Source: Streptomyces sp. NBC_00775 (GTDB lineage Bacteria; Actinomycetota; Actinomycetes; Streptomycetales; Streptomycetaceae). From it: a stretch of DNA of 64,000 nucleotides. Location: NCBI RefSeq assembly GCF_036347135.1, contig NZ_CP108938.1, forward strand, positions 2,294,001-2,358,000. The letters run 5' to 3'. The position numbers and the translations under genes are program-made. The notes under the pieces are model-generated. The model was given only the letters and a program-made list of their open reading frames with translations, did not search any database and was not told the origin of the DNA. Of the stretch, positions 29,601 to 37,383 are shown piece after piece. Every line of letters starts with the position of its first letter. Position 1 is the first letter of the stretch.

Positions 29601-30035
29601 GATGGCCGTCAGCGAGGCCGACCAGGCGTTGAGAATGTCGCGCGCCTTGTCCGCGTGGGCGCGCTCGCCCGTGACGCACCACATGAGGGCGTTCTGATAG
29701 GCGGCGGCCGAGTCCGCGACGGCCTGGCTCATGAAGTTGGAGGGGCCGCGCCCCCACGAGGTGATCTGGCCGGTGTTCTGGACGGTGTACGTGGCCGAGG
29801 AGCGCGCGTGGGCCGCGAGCGCCAAGTAGCCCTCGTACACGGGCGATTGTCTGTCGGCGACCGCGGCCTTCATCCGGGCGAGGTCGTCGGCGCTGTGCAG
29901 CAGTCCGGGGTGGGTGAAACCGCTGTCGGTCGCCGCCCGTACCGTGCCGGACACGAGCAGAGTGCTCGCGCCCGACGCCAGCAGCAGGGCGGCGCTCCCG
30001 CCGAGGAAGCCGCGGCGGCTGGGTCCGTGGGTCAT
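26685..30035 (-). CDS. Large multidomain secreted alginate lyase-family protein
   Basis: A 1116-aa Tat-exported protein (SRRGFLGGSAALLLASG). Domains in order: an alginate lyase-type (alpha/alpha) catalytic domain (about 40-400) with NGNWDLTAIQTI and QESGRDQGHEQLAVGL, paralogous to the next gene; FnIII (about 420-510); a DUF1349/LamG-like beta-sandwich (about 515-690); a second FnIII (about 700-790); a putative Ig/cadherin-like domain (GLPRGLRVDRRTGLISGIPL, about 820-840); and a second beta-sandwich to the end. The accessory modules probably bind glycan. The ATG at 30035 overlaps the stop of the GH28-like gene (ATGA). Longer in-frame open sequence upstream of it overlaps that gene in a wrong frame. 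Confidence 0.82.
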   Translation of the reverse strand: MTHGPSRRGFLGGSAALLLASGASTLLVSGTVRAATDSGFTHPGLLHSADDLARMKAAVADRQSPVYEGYLALAAHARSSATYTVQNTGQITSWGRGPSNFMSQAVADSAAAYQNALMWCVTGERAHADKARDILNAWSASLTAITGADGQLGAGLQAFKFINAAELLRRSGYDGWADTDIARCEDSFLRVWYPSVSGYMLYANGNWDLTAIQTILAIGVFCENRTLFEDALRFAAAGAGDGSVPHRIVTDAGQGQESGRDQGHEQLAVGLLADSAQVAWNQGVDLYGHLDHRILANVEYAARYNLGGDVPFTPDLDRTGKYIKTTVSAVSRGNLPPIYEMVYAHYAGVRGLDAPYTRQVLFRGSGGTRVVEGGNDDLPSWGTLTYAGAQASPATPTAPAGLFATGDDNAVTVSWLPSAWASTYTVRRSTDPEGPYESLAAGVESATYTDRSVRAGRTYHYTVSATNARGESGGSGAITATAGLPGPWDSDDVGEVRRAGAAVFDGERFLLEAGGADIGDTADAFRFVRLPLRGDGVITARVVHPLSSQYSKVGVSVRGSLAADAAHASMLIQGLPLHTWSGVWTTRTSGGGQTTGTGSTPVPPSQRQAITTGASFPISALGTLPESATPLTAPYVEGAGDGYRLRKPYWVRVERRGNRCTGSLSPDGVEWTEVSSTDVELGRTAYAGLVLTSCLGVDASYAETGTGAFDNVSVTSSAGAVWSVPRPARTATDPRAAATADAIELTWTDPDLSARYAVMRADSPDGAYGKIATGVGPVGFGTRTRYVDATGTPGRTYHYKVVKTNTTGHGPRSASVSAVMPTPSVPGVLSSAIAFANQGVPFRHLIRASHEPVRFSAAGLPRGLRVDRRTGLISGIPLESGEFTVTTAASNASGTVASDLALTVGTPPPAPWSYGDLGDVVVDERELGTYGVVFVRTPGITSSDGAAFVVRGSGTDLNVNGQGMTGQFVRRPVSGDCAITARLVSRAGAVTADRVGLLMTKSLSPFDQAAGAIVTSGGTSAAGTPQLMLRKTVAGASAFTGAAGTTGLPCLLRLTRTGTAFAAAVSTDDGATWTPLATGEIPGFGDAPYYVGLVVCSRDPLAHSTSHFEEVSITPT

Positions 30036-31573
30036 GACGCGGCGGCCTCGGCGGTGGTGAGGAACTTGAGGCCCGTGACGTGCTCGTTGTAGAACCACTG
30101 CACGGAGTCGGTGGTGTAGTACCAGCTCGGCTTCTTCATCGAGTCGGCGACGACCACGCCGTTGATCACCAGGTTCTCGAAGGTGACGTTCTTGATGGCG
30201 TGGTCGGCGTCGTAGCCGAGGAACAGCGACGGGTTGGCGTGGGTGCCCGTGTAGCTGAGGTTCTTGACGTAGACGTCCTCGATGCCGCGGCCGACCGAGG
30301 TGTTGTATTTCGTGTTGTACATGATCCGCATGTGGATGACCTGGCCCCAGCGGAAGTCCTCGATACGGACATCCTCGATACGCACGTTCTTGATCAGGTT
30401 GGAGTCGCCCGGGTTGAGGGCGATGCAGCCCTGGTAGCCCATCTGCGGTTCGCGGTGGTCGAGGATGTCGACGTTCTTGATGACCAGGTTCTCGATGGTC
30501 TCGGGGGCGTCGGTGTTGCCGTGCGTGCCGATGTTGACGGGGTGGGCGACGTCGGCCCACAGGGTGCAGTTCTGGATGGTGATGTCGCGGGTGTCGCCGT
30601 AGTAGTTCCAGCGGTGGGCGTAGATCGCGAAGCAGTCGTCGGAGTTGCGCATGAAGCAGCCGTCGAAGACGATCCCGGACGAGGAGAAGACGTCGAAGCC
30701 GTCGCCGTTGCCCTTCGAGCTGAACGAACGCGCCTTCTTGACGTGGACGTTCTCGCTCTCCCCGAAGATGCCCGCGTAGCCGCTCGGGTTCATGATGATG
30801 ACGTCCTCGACGCGGATGTTCTTGCTGCCCTCGCAGAGGATGGCGCCGCCGGGGTTGGCGTAGAGCATGCCGTGTCCGGTGAGGGAGGCCTTCTCCACGT
30901 CCTTGAAGAAGACCTGAGCGGTGAGGACCGCGCCGCCGGCGAGGTACACGGTCTTGCCGCTGGGGACGGTGAGGACGTTGCCGGTGACGGTGTGCACGCC
31001 GGGGCCGAAGTAGATGACGTCCGGGTCGTCCTCGGCGGGCGGGTGGTGCTCGACGCGGTTGCTGATCACATGCAGGCAGTCGAAGATCTCGTCGTTGATC
31101 TGGACGACGACGTCACGCGGCTGGTCGAGGGTGAAGCGGAGGGTGTCACCGAGCAGTTCGGGGGTGATGCCGAGGGCGTCGGGTCTCACCCGGGCCTTGG
31201 TGGTGCCGCCCTTGAGGTAGGTGATCTCGATCTCGGCCGAGCCGCAGAAGTCGAAGTACACCATCGAGGTGTTGTAGACCTTGCCGGAGCCGGTGTTCGG
31301 GTTGATCTCCTCCAGCTGCGGACGCCAGATGTCGAGGGTCTGCCACTCACCGTCGGGGGCGACCCGGACCCGCACCTTGAAGCTGGTGTTGGTCGCCATG
31401 GTGGACGGGCGCGGGTAGGTGACCAGCTTCGGCGCGGCGTTGTCGTCGTCCGCCCGGGCCGCTGTGGCCGTCAGGCCGGACAGTCCGGCGGCGAGCACGG
31501 TGGCGCCCGCCGCCTGGAGGGCGGTGCGGCGTGACAGGGACGGGGACGGAGCGGGGGACGGGGACGGGGTCAT
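30032..31573 (-). CDS. Secreted GH28-like (polygalacturonase family) beta-helix protein
   Basis: A 513-aa Tat-exported right-handed beta-helix protein (SLSRRTALQAAGATVLAAGL). The N-terminal 180 residues form a beta-domain (DVIYFGPGVHTVTGN marks its junction), followed by the GH28 helix with NSDDCFAIYAHRW, containing the Asp-Asp catalytic pair, and VNIGTHGN in place of the usual GHGxSIGS. It should hydrolyse galacturonan or a related uronate/dextran-like chain. AAGGAG lies six bases before the ATG. It is the first gene after the ABC importer cluster (75-bp gap), coupled to the lyase gene downstream by an ATGA overlap. Confidence 0.85.
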   Translation of the reverse strand: MTPSPSPAPSPSLSRRTALQAAGATVLAAGLSGLTATAARADDDNAAPKLVTYPRPSTMATNTSFKVRVRVAPDGEWQTLDIWRPQLEEINPNTGSGKVYNTSMVYFDFCGSAEIEITYLKGGTTKARVRPDALGITPELLGDTLRFTLDQPRDVVVQINDEIFDCLHVISNRVEHHPPAEDDPDVIYFGPGVHTVTGNVLTVPSGKTVYLAGGAVLTAQVFFKDVEKASLTGHGMLYANPGGAILCEGSKNIRVEDVIIMNPSGYAGIFGESENVHVKKARSFSSKGNGDGFDVFSSSGIVFDGCFMRNSDDCFAIYAHRWNYYGDTRDITIQNCTLWADVAHPVNIGTHGNTDAPETIENLVIKNVDILDHREPQMGYQGCIALNPGDSNLIKNVRIEDVRIEDFRWGQVIHMRIMYNTKYNTSVGRGIEDVYVKNLSYTGTHANPSLFLGYDADHAIKNVTFENLVINGVVVADSMKKPSWYYTTDSVQWFYNEHVTGLKFLTTAEAAAS

Positions 31574-31648
31574 GTTCGACTCCTTGCGGGTGCGGAACGG
31601 AACGGATGAGAGATACGGACGACAGGTACGGACGTCAGATACGGACGG

Positions 31649-32512
31649 TCACTTGAGTCCGGAGGTGGACATCCCGGCGACGAAACCGCGCTGGGCCACG
31701 AGGAAGATCAGCAGGATGGGGACGACGTACATCACGGAGGCCGCGGCCTGGAGGTTGGTGACCGGCGTTCCGGCGGAGGTGACGTAGGTGGACATGACGG
31801 CGACGGCGAGCGTGGACTTGTCCGTGGACAGCAGCAACTGCGGGGCGATGTAGTCCCCCCAGGTCCAGGTGAAGGCGATCACGAAGCTCGCGGAGAGGAC
31901 CGGCCAGGACTGCGGCAGGAAGATCCGCCAGAAGATCCCGGCGTATCCGCAGCCGTCGACGATCGCGGCCTCCTCCAGCTCGCGGGGCAGGCCGGCGAAG
32001 AACTGCCGGAAGAGGAAGACCAGATACGGAGCGGCGCCGAGGCCCCACAGCACCCACGGCCAGTAGGTGTCGACCATGCCGAGCTTCGCGAAGATCAGGT
32101 AGGTCGGGAGCAGGGTGATCATCTGCGGCAGCATCATCGAGCCGATGAGGATGCCGAACAGTGTCTTCTTGCCGGGCGCGTCCAGACGGGCGAACCCGAA
32201 GCCGACCCAGGCCGAGCTGAGGGTGACCAGGGTGGCGTAGATGAGCGCGATGATCAGGGAGTTGCGGGCGTAGCCGAGGAAGTCGACGAGGTTGAAGGCG
32301 TCCGCGAAGTCGTGCCACTGGATGTGGTCGGGAAGCCAGTGCACGGGCGAGGCGGCCAGTTCGGCCGGGGTCTTCAGGCCGGTGAGGACCAGCCAGCCGA
32401 ACGGGCCGAGGAACAGACCGGTGAGCGCGACGAGGACCGTGTAGAGAACGAGGCGGTTCGCGCGTATCCGTACGCGGGGTGCGGAGCCGCTGGGCGGGCT
32501 GGTGGCGGTCAC
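31649..32512 (-). CDS. Carbohydrate ABC transporter permease (MalG type)
   Basis: A 287-aa inner-membrane permease with about six transmembrane helices and the cytoplasmic EAA loop (EEAAIVDGCGYAGIFWRIFL) that docks on the ATPase. It starts at GTG within a GTGA overlap with the upstream permease gene. With the adjacent permease and lipoprotein it forms a sugar importer; the ATPase is not encoded here, as is usual in Streptomyces where MsiK serves many importers. The linked lyases suggest a uronic acid oligosaccharide substrate. Confidence 0.92.
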   Translation of the reverse strand: MTATSPPSGSAPRVRIRANRLVLYTVLVALTGLFLGPFGWLVLTGLKTPAELAASPVHWLPDHIQWHDFADAFNLVDFLGYARNSLIIALIYATLVTLSSAWVGFGFARLDAPGKKTLFGILIGSMMLPQMITLLPTYLIFAKLGMVDTYWPWVLWGLGAAPYLVFLFRQFFAGLPRELEEAAIVDGCGYAGIFWRIFLPQSWPVLSASFVIAFTWTWGDYIAPQLLLSTDKSTLAVAVMSTYVTSAGTPVTNLQAAASVMYVVPILLIFLVAQRGFVAGMSTSGLK

Positions 32513-33510
32513 TTCTTCGCCTCCGGGTCGACGTTGTAGAACACCACGCCGGACGTGAGTCTGAAGATGAGTCCGGTCGCGAGGAGGATCAGGACGAAAA
32601 GCACCCACAGCAGCGCGGAGGCGTAGCCGTAGCGGCCGAACGCGAAGTACTCCACGAAGACGTGCATCATGTACTGGTAGTTGGACTGCGGGATCGCGGT
32701 GACGCCGGCCACGCTGCCGTCGGGCGCCAGCAGCAGCGGCATGATGGTCTGCACCGAGGCGATCACGCCGGTCACGGTCTGGAAGAGCAGCACCGGCGAG
32801 AGCAGCGGCACGGTGATACTGCGGAAGCTCCGCCAGGCACTCGCGCCGTCGATGCGGGCCGCCTCGTGGAGTTCGCGGGGTACGTCCTGGAGCCCGGCCA
32901 GCGAGATGATCATGATGTTTCCGGCGCTCCACAGCACCGTCATCACGAGTACGTAGCGGGCGTAGGGGTCGGCGAGCCAGCCGAGGGCGTCGATGCCGAA
33001 GAGGCTCAGGACACCGTTGGCGGCACCGGAGTTCTGGTCGAAGAGCTGCTTGAAGGCGATGCCCGCGCCCACCGGCGGCACCACGGCCGGCAGGTAGAGC
33101 AGGGTGCGGAACAGGCCGCGTGCCTTGAGCGGCCGGTTGACCAGGACGGCGAGCCCGAGCCCGGCGACGATCGACAGCGGCACCGAGGTCACCGCGAACA
33201 GGCCCGTCCTGCCGAGGGCGTCCCAGGTCTGCGCGTCGGCGAACAACTCACGGTAGTTGTCGAGGCCGACATAGCTCCAGTGGGGCGAGATACCGTCGAA
33301 CGTGGTGAAGCTCAGCCACAGCGCGTACGCCATGGGAGCGATGGTCAGCAGCAGAAACCCGATGATCCAGGGCGAGGTGAACAGGTAGAACGCCCGGCGC
33401 CTGCGCGTGGTCATGGACGTCCGGGGCCGGCGGTCCGCGCCCCCCGCCCGGTCGGCGTACGCGGTCGTGCCGGGCCGGTCCACGACGGTGGAGATCTGAT
33501 CGGCCGTCAT
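32509..33510 (-). CDS. Carbohydrate ABC transporter permease (MalF type)
   Basis: A 333-aa permease with about six membrane helices, starting with a ~40-residue hydrophilic N-terminus (ADRAGGADRRPRTSMTTRRR). The EAA loop HEAARIDGASAWRSFRSITV is intact. Its ATG overlaps the stop of the binding-protein gene (ATGA at 33507-33510) and its own stop overlaps the next permease, so all three are translationally coupled. Confidence 0.92.
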   Translation of the reverse strand: MTADQISTVVDRPGTTAYADRAGGADRRPRTSMTTRRRRAFYLFTSPWIIGFLLLTIAPMAYALWLSFTTFDGISPHWSYVGLDNYRELFADAQTWDALGRTGLFAVTSVPLSIVAGLGLAVLVNRPLKARGLFRTLLYLPAVVPPVGAGIAFKQLFDQNSGAANGVLSLFGIDALGWLADPYARYVLVMTVLWSAGNIMIISLAGLQDVPRELHEAARIDGASAWRSFRSITVPLLSPVLLFQTVTGVIASVQTIMPLLLAPDGSVAGVTAIPQSNYQYMMHVFVEYFAFGRYGYASALLWVLFVLILLATGLIFRLTSGVVFYNVDPEAKK

Positions 33511-34865
33511 CCCACTTGCTCCTTCCCGCGCTTCAGTTGCTCGTTCATGGCCGAGTTCAGGCGCCCGGCGAGAGTGTCGAGGGACATCTCGCCCTTCATC
33601 GCGGCCGGGGCGGTCTGGTTGAAGAGGGCGAAGAGCGAATCCACCGAGGCGTAGGGGGTGAAGGCGATCACCGAGAAGTGCTTCAGCTCGGCGTTCTGCA
33701 CCTTCAACACCCGCTTCTGGTAGTCCTCCTGGGCCGGCATCAGCGAACGCAGGGACTTCAGGGTGGGAATGCCCCAGCCGGCTGAGGCGCGCGCCTTGGC
33801 CGGCGCCTCGCCGAAGAACCACTCGAAGACCCGCCAGGCGGCGTCCTTGTTGTGGGCCTTCCTCGGCATCCACAGACCGGTGCCGGCCTGGCAGGGGCTG
33901 ACCCGCCGGCCGCCTTCGAAGACCGGGGCGGGGGCGAGACGGGACACCGGCGCCAGCTTCTTGTCGGTGTTGATCATGCCGCCGAGCCAGTAGCCCGAGT
34001 TCGACATGGCCAGCCGGTTCGCCAAGTACGTGGGGCCGTCCCAGGTGTTGGGATCCGGCTGGATGATGCTGGGCCCGACCCTGGTCCGGCAGTAGTCGAT
34101 GTACCAGCCCAGCGCCTTGCGGGCCTCGGGGGTGGTGAAGTCGACCCGGGAGAAGTCGTCGCTGAAGAGACTTCCTCCGGCGGCCACGGTCAGGCTGGCC
34201 AGGAGATTGGGCGTGAGTACGCCGTTGTAGCTGCCGCCGAAGACGGTCGTCTGGCCGTTCTTGCGCTGGGTGAGCCGCTTGGCCTTGTCCAGCCACTCCT
34301 CGTACGTGACCGGGTCGGTCTCCGGCGGATGGCCGACACCCGCCTCGTCGAAGAGCGCGGTGTTGTACCAGAACATGGAGTCCTGGGAGAAGTCCTTCGC
34401 CATGCCGTAGCGAGGGCCCTTGCCCTGGGTCCTTCCGTCGTAGCGCCACAGGTCGTTGACCGGGTCCAGGTCGTCGAGCCTGAGGACGCTGCTTCCGGCG
34501 AAGTACGGGTCCAGGTCCTCCATCACCTCGCGCGCCGCGAAGTACGGCGCGTCCACGGCGCCGACACCGCGCACCAGATCGGGCGGATTGCCGTTGGTCA
34601 TCATGGCGACCAGCTTGGTGATGCTGTACGGCACCGTGACGATCTTGACCCCGAGGTCCTTCCGCGCCTGTGCGACCAGCTCCGGGGTGATGTCACCGGG
34701 CTTGGCCATCACGGTGACGGTCTCGCCCGACCCACCGACCCCAGTGGACACCTGCAGTGCGCAGCCGCTCAGCGCTGCCGCACCGGTCGCGGCACCGGCT
34801 GCCGAGAGGGCGAGAAATCGGCGGCGGCTCAGGGGAGCACCCGGAGCACCAGCACGTGAGGGCAT
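33507..34865 (-). CDS. Extracellular sugar-binding lipoprotein of an ABC transporter
   Basis: A 452-aa family 1-type solute-binding protein. The N-terminus combines a twin-arginine motif (SRRRFLALSAAG) with a lipobox LSGC (Cys35), indicating Tat export and lipid anchoring. The mature part has the usual binding-protein segments (DLVRGVGAVDAPYF, YGMAKDFSQDSMFWYNTALF). GGAGG lies about 10 bases before the ATG at 34865. It is the first gene of the leftward operon; operator-like palindromes lie 100-170 bases upstream. A uronate oligosaccharide is the likely ligand from context. Confidence 0.92.
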   Translation of the reverse strand: MPSRAGAPGAPLSRRRFLALSAAGAATGAAALSGCALQVSTGVGGSGETVTVMAKPGDITPELVAQARKDLGVKIVTVPYSITKLVAMMTNGNPPDLVRGVGAVDAPYFAAREVMEDLDPYFAGSSVLRLDDLDPVNDLWRYDGRTQGKGPRYGMAKDFSQDSMFWYNTALFDEAGVGHPPETDPVTYEEWLDKAKRLTQRKNGQTTVFGGSYNGVLTPNLLASLTVAAGGSLFSDDFSRVDFTTPEARKALGWYIDYCRTRVGPSIIQPDPNTWDGPTYLANRLAMSNSGYWLGGMINTDKKLAPVSRLAPAPVFEGGRRVSPCQAGTGLWMPRKAHNKDAAWRVFEWFFGEAPAKARASAGWGIPTLKSLRSLMPAQEDYQKRVLKVQNAELKHFSVIAFTPYASVDSLFALFNQTAPAAMKGEMSLDTLAGRLNSAMNEQLKRGKEQVG

Positions 34866-34963
34866 GAACGCACCACCTCCTGCTTCGGACTGTTCGGGCG
34901 ACCGTTCGGGATCGCGGCGATCGCGGCCAGGGATCGGCCTGCCGGCCACAACTCGGCCGACGT

Positions 34964-35044
34964 AGAAACCGGTTGTTGTGCAATGGGGCAGAGCTTCTTC
35001 CTGTCCGGAAACTGCGTCAAGAGTCTTGACGAACTTTCGAAAAG
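34964..35044. promoter_or_regulatory. Cluster of palindromes before the sugar-import operon
   Basis: Three elements lie in the gap between the binding-protein gene and the ROK remnant: AACCGGTT (34967-34974), a perfect 17-bp palindrome CGTCAAGAGTCTTGACG (35015-35031), and CGAACTTTCGAAAAG (35030-35044), close to the CGAAACTTTCG motif at the xylo-oligosaccharide locus. They probably bind LacI and ROK-type repressors of the operon. Confidence 0.55.
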
Positions 35045-35063
35045 ACTGGGTAACCTCTGCGCC

Positions 35064-35909
35064 ATGAGCCATCAGCCCGGAGCCTGTTGGCCCAATGCCC
35101 CCTGCACCGACCCGAGTTGGCACGTCAGGCGGGTGTATCGCGGACCACCGTGTCGACCATCGCCGGCGAGCTGATGGCGCGCGGACTGCTGGGCCGAGTC
35201 CGAGGAGGAACGGGACGGCGATCTCGACGGCCGTGCAGGAAACCGGTTGCCGTTCAATCCGCGTGCGGCTGTTGTGGCCGGGATGAACCACACCTTCGAC
35301 GGTGTGTGGGTGCACCTCAGCGACCTGGCCGCACGGGGGGTCGCGAGCGAGGGCGCGGCGCTGGACCCGGCCACCCCGGCCGCCGAACGCATCACGGTCG
35401 GCGCGTCGCTTCTCCAACGACTCCTCGACGCCTAGGAGTTGGAGCGCACCCAGGTCATCGGTGTCGGAGTGGGCGTCCCCGGGCCCATCCACCGCGACAC
35501 CGGCGTCGGCGGGGTGTCCCTGCCCGGGCAGCCCTGGTCGCACGTGCACGCCGCCGAGGAGTTCGAACGGGCCCTCGGAGTTCCGGTCACCGTGGAGAAC
35601 AACACCCGGCTCGAAGGTGTCGCGGAGGCCCGCTGGGGCGCCGGGAGCGGAGCGGTGAGTCTGTTCTACTTCGGCCTGTCCAACGGCATCGGCTCCGGGC
35701 TGATCCTCGACGGACGGCTGTATCGCGGGGCCGTCGGGGCGGCGGGAGAGCTGGGCCATGTGTCGGTGGGGGTCGACGGGCCGCCGTGCCCGTGCGGCAA
35801 TCGGGGGTGCCTGGTGCTGTATGCGGGGATTCCGGCGGTACTGGGCGGACTCAGCGGGGTCATCGCACCCGGCGGAGTCGGCACGGTCACCGCGCTCACC
35901 TCATGGTGA
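35064..35909 (+). pseudogene. Decayed ROK family regulator
   Basis: A ROK-type repressor can be followed across three reading segments. An ATG start (MSHQPGA) shifts frame near 35084 into a helix-turn-helix segment (LARQAGVSRTTVSTIAGELM); a second shift near 35195 enters the frame with NRLPFNPRAAVVAGMNHTFD. That frame is broken by TAG at 35433-35435, then continues with VIGVGVGVPGPIHRDTG, the ATP/sugar loop VENNTRLEGVAEARWGAG and the cysteine cluster CPCGNRGC, and stops at 35909 well short of the usual ROK length. The gene must be inactive unless the sequence is wrong. It is divergent from the sugar operon it presumably once controlled. Confidence 0.8.
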
Positions 35910-35979
35910 ACACCCCGGTCGCAGCACTGTCCGCCGCTCTCACCCCCGACCTGCGCGGCAACACGCGCCCCCGGGATGC

Positions 35980-36309
35980 CTACCGGGTGTGCAGTCGGTA
36001 CGCCCGCTCGATCTCGCCCAGATATTGCCCCAGGTGGAAGCGGGCCTCCTCAATGACCCCGTGGTCGAGCCCCGGATACATCAGCTCGCTCCAGACGACC
36101 GTTTCACCACTCAATCGCACGCGAACGCGGAGCCCCGCAGAGCCGCCCGGGTCGGATTGCGCCTGAGACGTCAGGCATACGCTGCGGGCGGCATCCGTCG
36201 GATAGAGCGGTCCCCCGGGCCGGAGAAGCCGCTCCGGATCCATGCCCACGCTCCCGCTGTCGCTGCGCGAGATCAGGTCGAGGCCGTCGACGAAGAGGTA
36301 CGTATGCAC
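35980..36309 (-). CDS. Hypothetical protein
   Basis: A 109-aa frame with good codon bias, starting at a GTG in VHTYLFVDGLDLISRSD and ending in GEIERAYRLHTR. The frame is open to 36432, so a longer start is possible, but the extra part looks like non-coding sequence (Arg/Ser/Pro-rich). The body (SGLDHGVIEEARFHLGQYL-like helix after a beta-rich half) matches no family I can name. It lies downstream of the STAND gene in the same orientation but separated by a convergent gene, so a link is doubtful. No clear ribosome binding site was found. Confidence 0.45.
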   Translation of the reverse strand: MHTYLFVDGLDLISRSDSGSVGMDPERLLRPGGPLYPTDAARSVCLTSQAQSDPGGSAGLRVRVRLSGETVVWSELMYPGLDHGVIEEARFHLGQYLGEIERAYRLHTR

Positions 36310-36591
36310 GCCGGTGCACACGGGCGGCCCGGGGCACGTGCCGAGGAGCAACGTGCTGAATGGGCTGAACGGACTGCGGCTTCGGCGCTCGGGCAGCCTG
36401 TCCCGAAGCGCATGCGGGGACCTACGCGGCACGGCCCTTTCGTGGCATCATGCGCCGATCGTATGCGACCTCCACACCTCCGCACATGCACAGCCACCCA
36501 CCGGGCCGTTACTCGACCGTCTCCCTTGACCACGGCGGGGTAGGCCACCATGGGGATCGCCTTTGTGTACAGGTCGAGGAAGAAGTGCCAC

Positions 36592-37308
36592 ATGACAGAA
36601 GCGGCAGGCCCCAGCGTGGAGGGCGCCCGCGAGTGGGCTGAGCGTCTGGGATGGAGCTACGGGTTGATAGCGCCCGACTCTGTCGAACGGGGTGCGGCCC
36701 TGGCCCGTTTGGACGCGGCCCGCGCGGAAGCCCAGGCAGCACGTGCTCGGTACAACGAAGCCTGGCTCCGGGCATCCAGGGCGGGCTCGGAAGACTGGCA
36801 CCAGGAGCCATCGGTCGTTGCGGCCCAACGGCTGTACGAGGAGGCCGGAAGCCGCTGCCTGCCGGAGGCGTTGTGGCACGCACCGTATCGCGATGACATC
36901 CGCATGTCGCCGAAGCTGCCCTTCGCCCTGCTCTTCCTGGAATGGGAGGCGCGTTTCCCGCAGGAGTGGACACAGCACGCCAAGGCGTGGGGAACGAAAC
37001 AAGCACTCATCCGAGACCTGGCGCGCCGCAGCCCCAGCGACGAGGCGGTCAAGGCGAAGCTCCTCGCTCTCGTCGAGGTCGTCGTCCAGCGGGCCTACCG
37101 TTGCAAGGACCGTGAGTATGTGCGGGTGGCCCGGACCCTCGACGGGGACGACTTGCGCACCAGACTCCACCGGGCCCACCACATGGAGAACCCCTGGGCG
37201 CAACTCCACGCGGGCTATGTGCTCTGGCTCCTCGACCACCCCGAGGTCCCCAACACCCGGCACGTCTGGCGGACTTGGCTCACGGACCCCCGGAGTCGAT
37301 GTCCATGA
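36592..37308 (+). CDS. Hypothetical helical protein beside the STAND gene
   Basis: A 238-aa soluble, mainly helical protein rich in Ala, Arg, Glu and Trp. MTEAAG at 36592 is preferred because GAGGAAG lies eight bases upstream; an ATG at 36550 is also in frame. Visible features are a coiled-coil-like stretch (ARLDAARAEAQAARARYNEA, about 38-57) and several HEAT- or TPR-like helices at the C-terminus. No family recognised. It is convergent with the STAND ATPase (75-bp gap), so it could be an accessory of that locus or an unrelated neighbour. Confidence 0.55.
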   Translation: MTEAAGPSVEGAREWAERLGWSYGLIAPDSVERGAALARLDAARAEAQAARARYNEAWLRASRAGSEDWHQEPSVVAAQRLYEEAGSRCLPEALWHAPYRDDIRMSPKLPFALLFLEWEARFPQEWTQHAKAWGTKQALIRDLARRSPSDEAVKAKLLALVEVVVQRAYRCKDREYVRVARTLDGDDLRTRLHRAHHMENPWAQLHAGYVLWLLDHPEVPNTRHVWRTWLTDPRSRCP

Positions 37309-37383
37309 AACCCCAAGGCGATCTCCGGGACGAGCCGTTCGTTCTGTCTCCTGGGCAGTCCGGGCATGGTTCCGCCGGTCGTC

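Noticed and set aside
30036..30560. Extension of the large lyase upstream of 30035
   Set aside because: It overlaps the GH28-like gene in a wrong frame; the Tat signal begins at 30035.
35241..35248. AACCGGTT inside the ROK remnant as an operator
   Set aside because: It lies within coding sequence of the former gene and encodes ROK residues; it may be coincidental.
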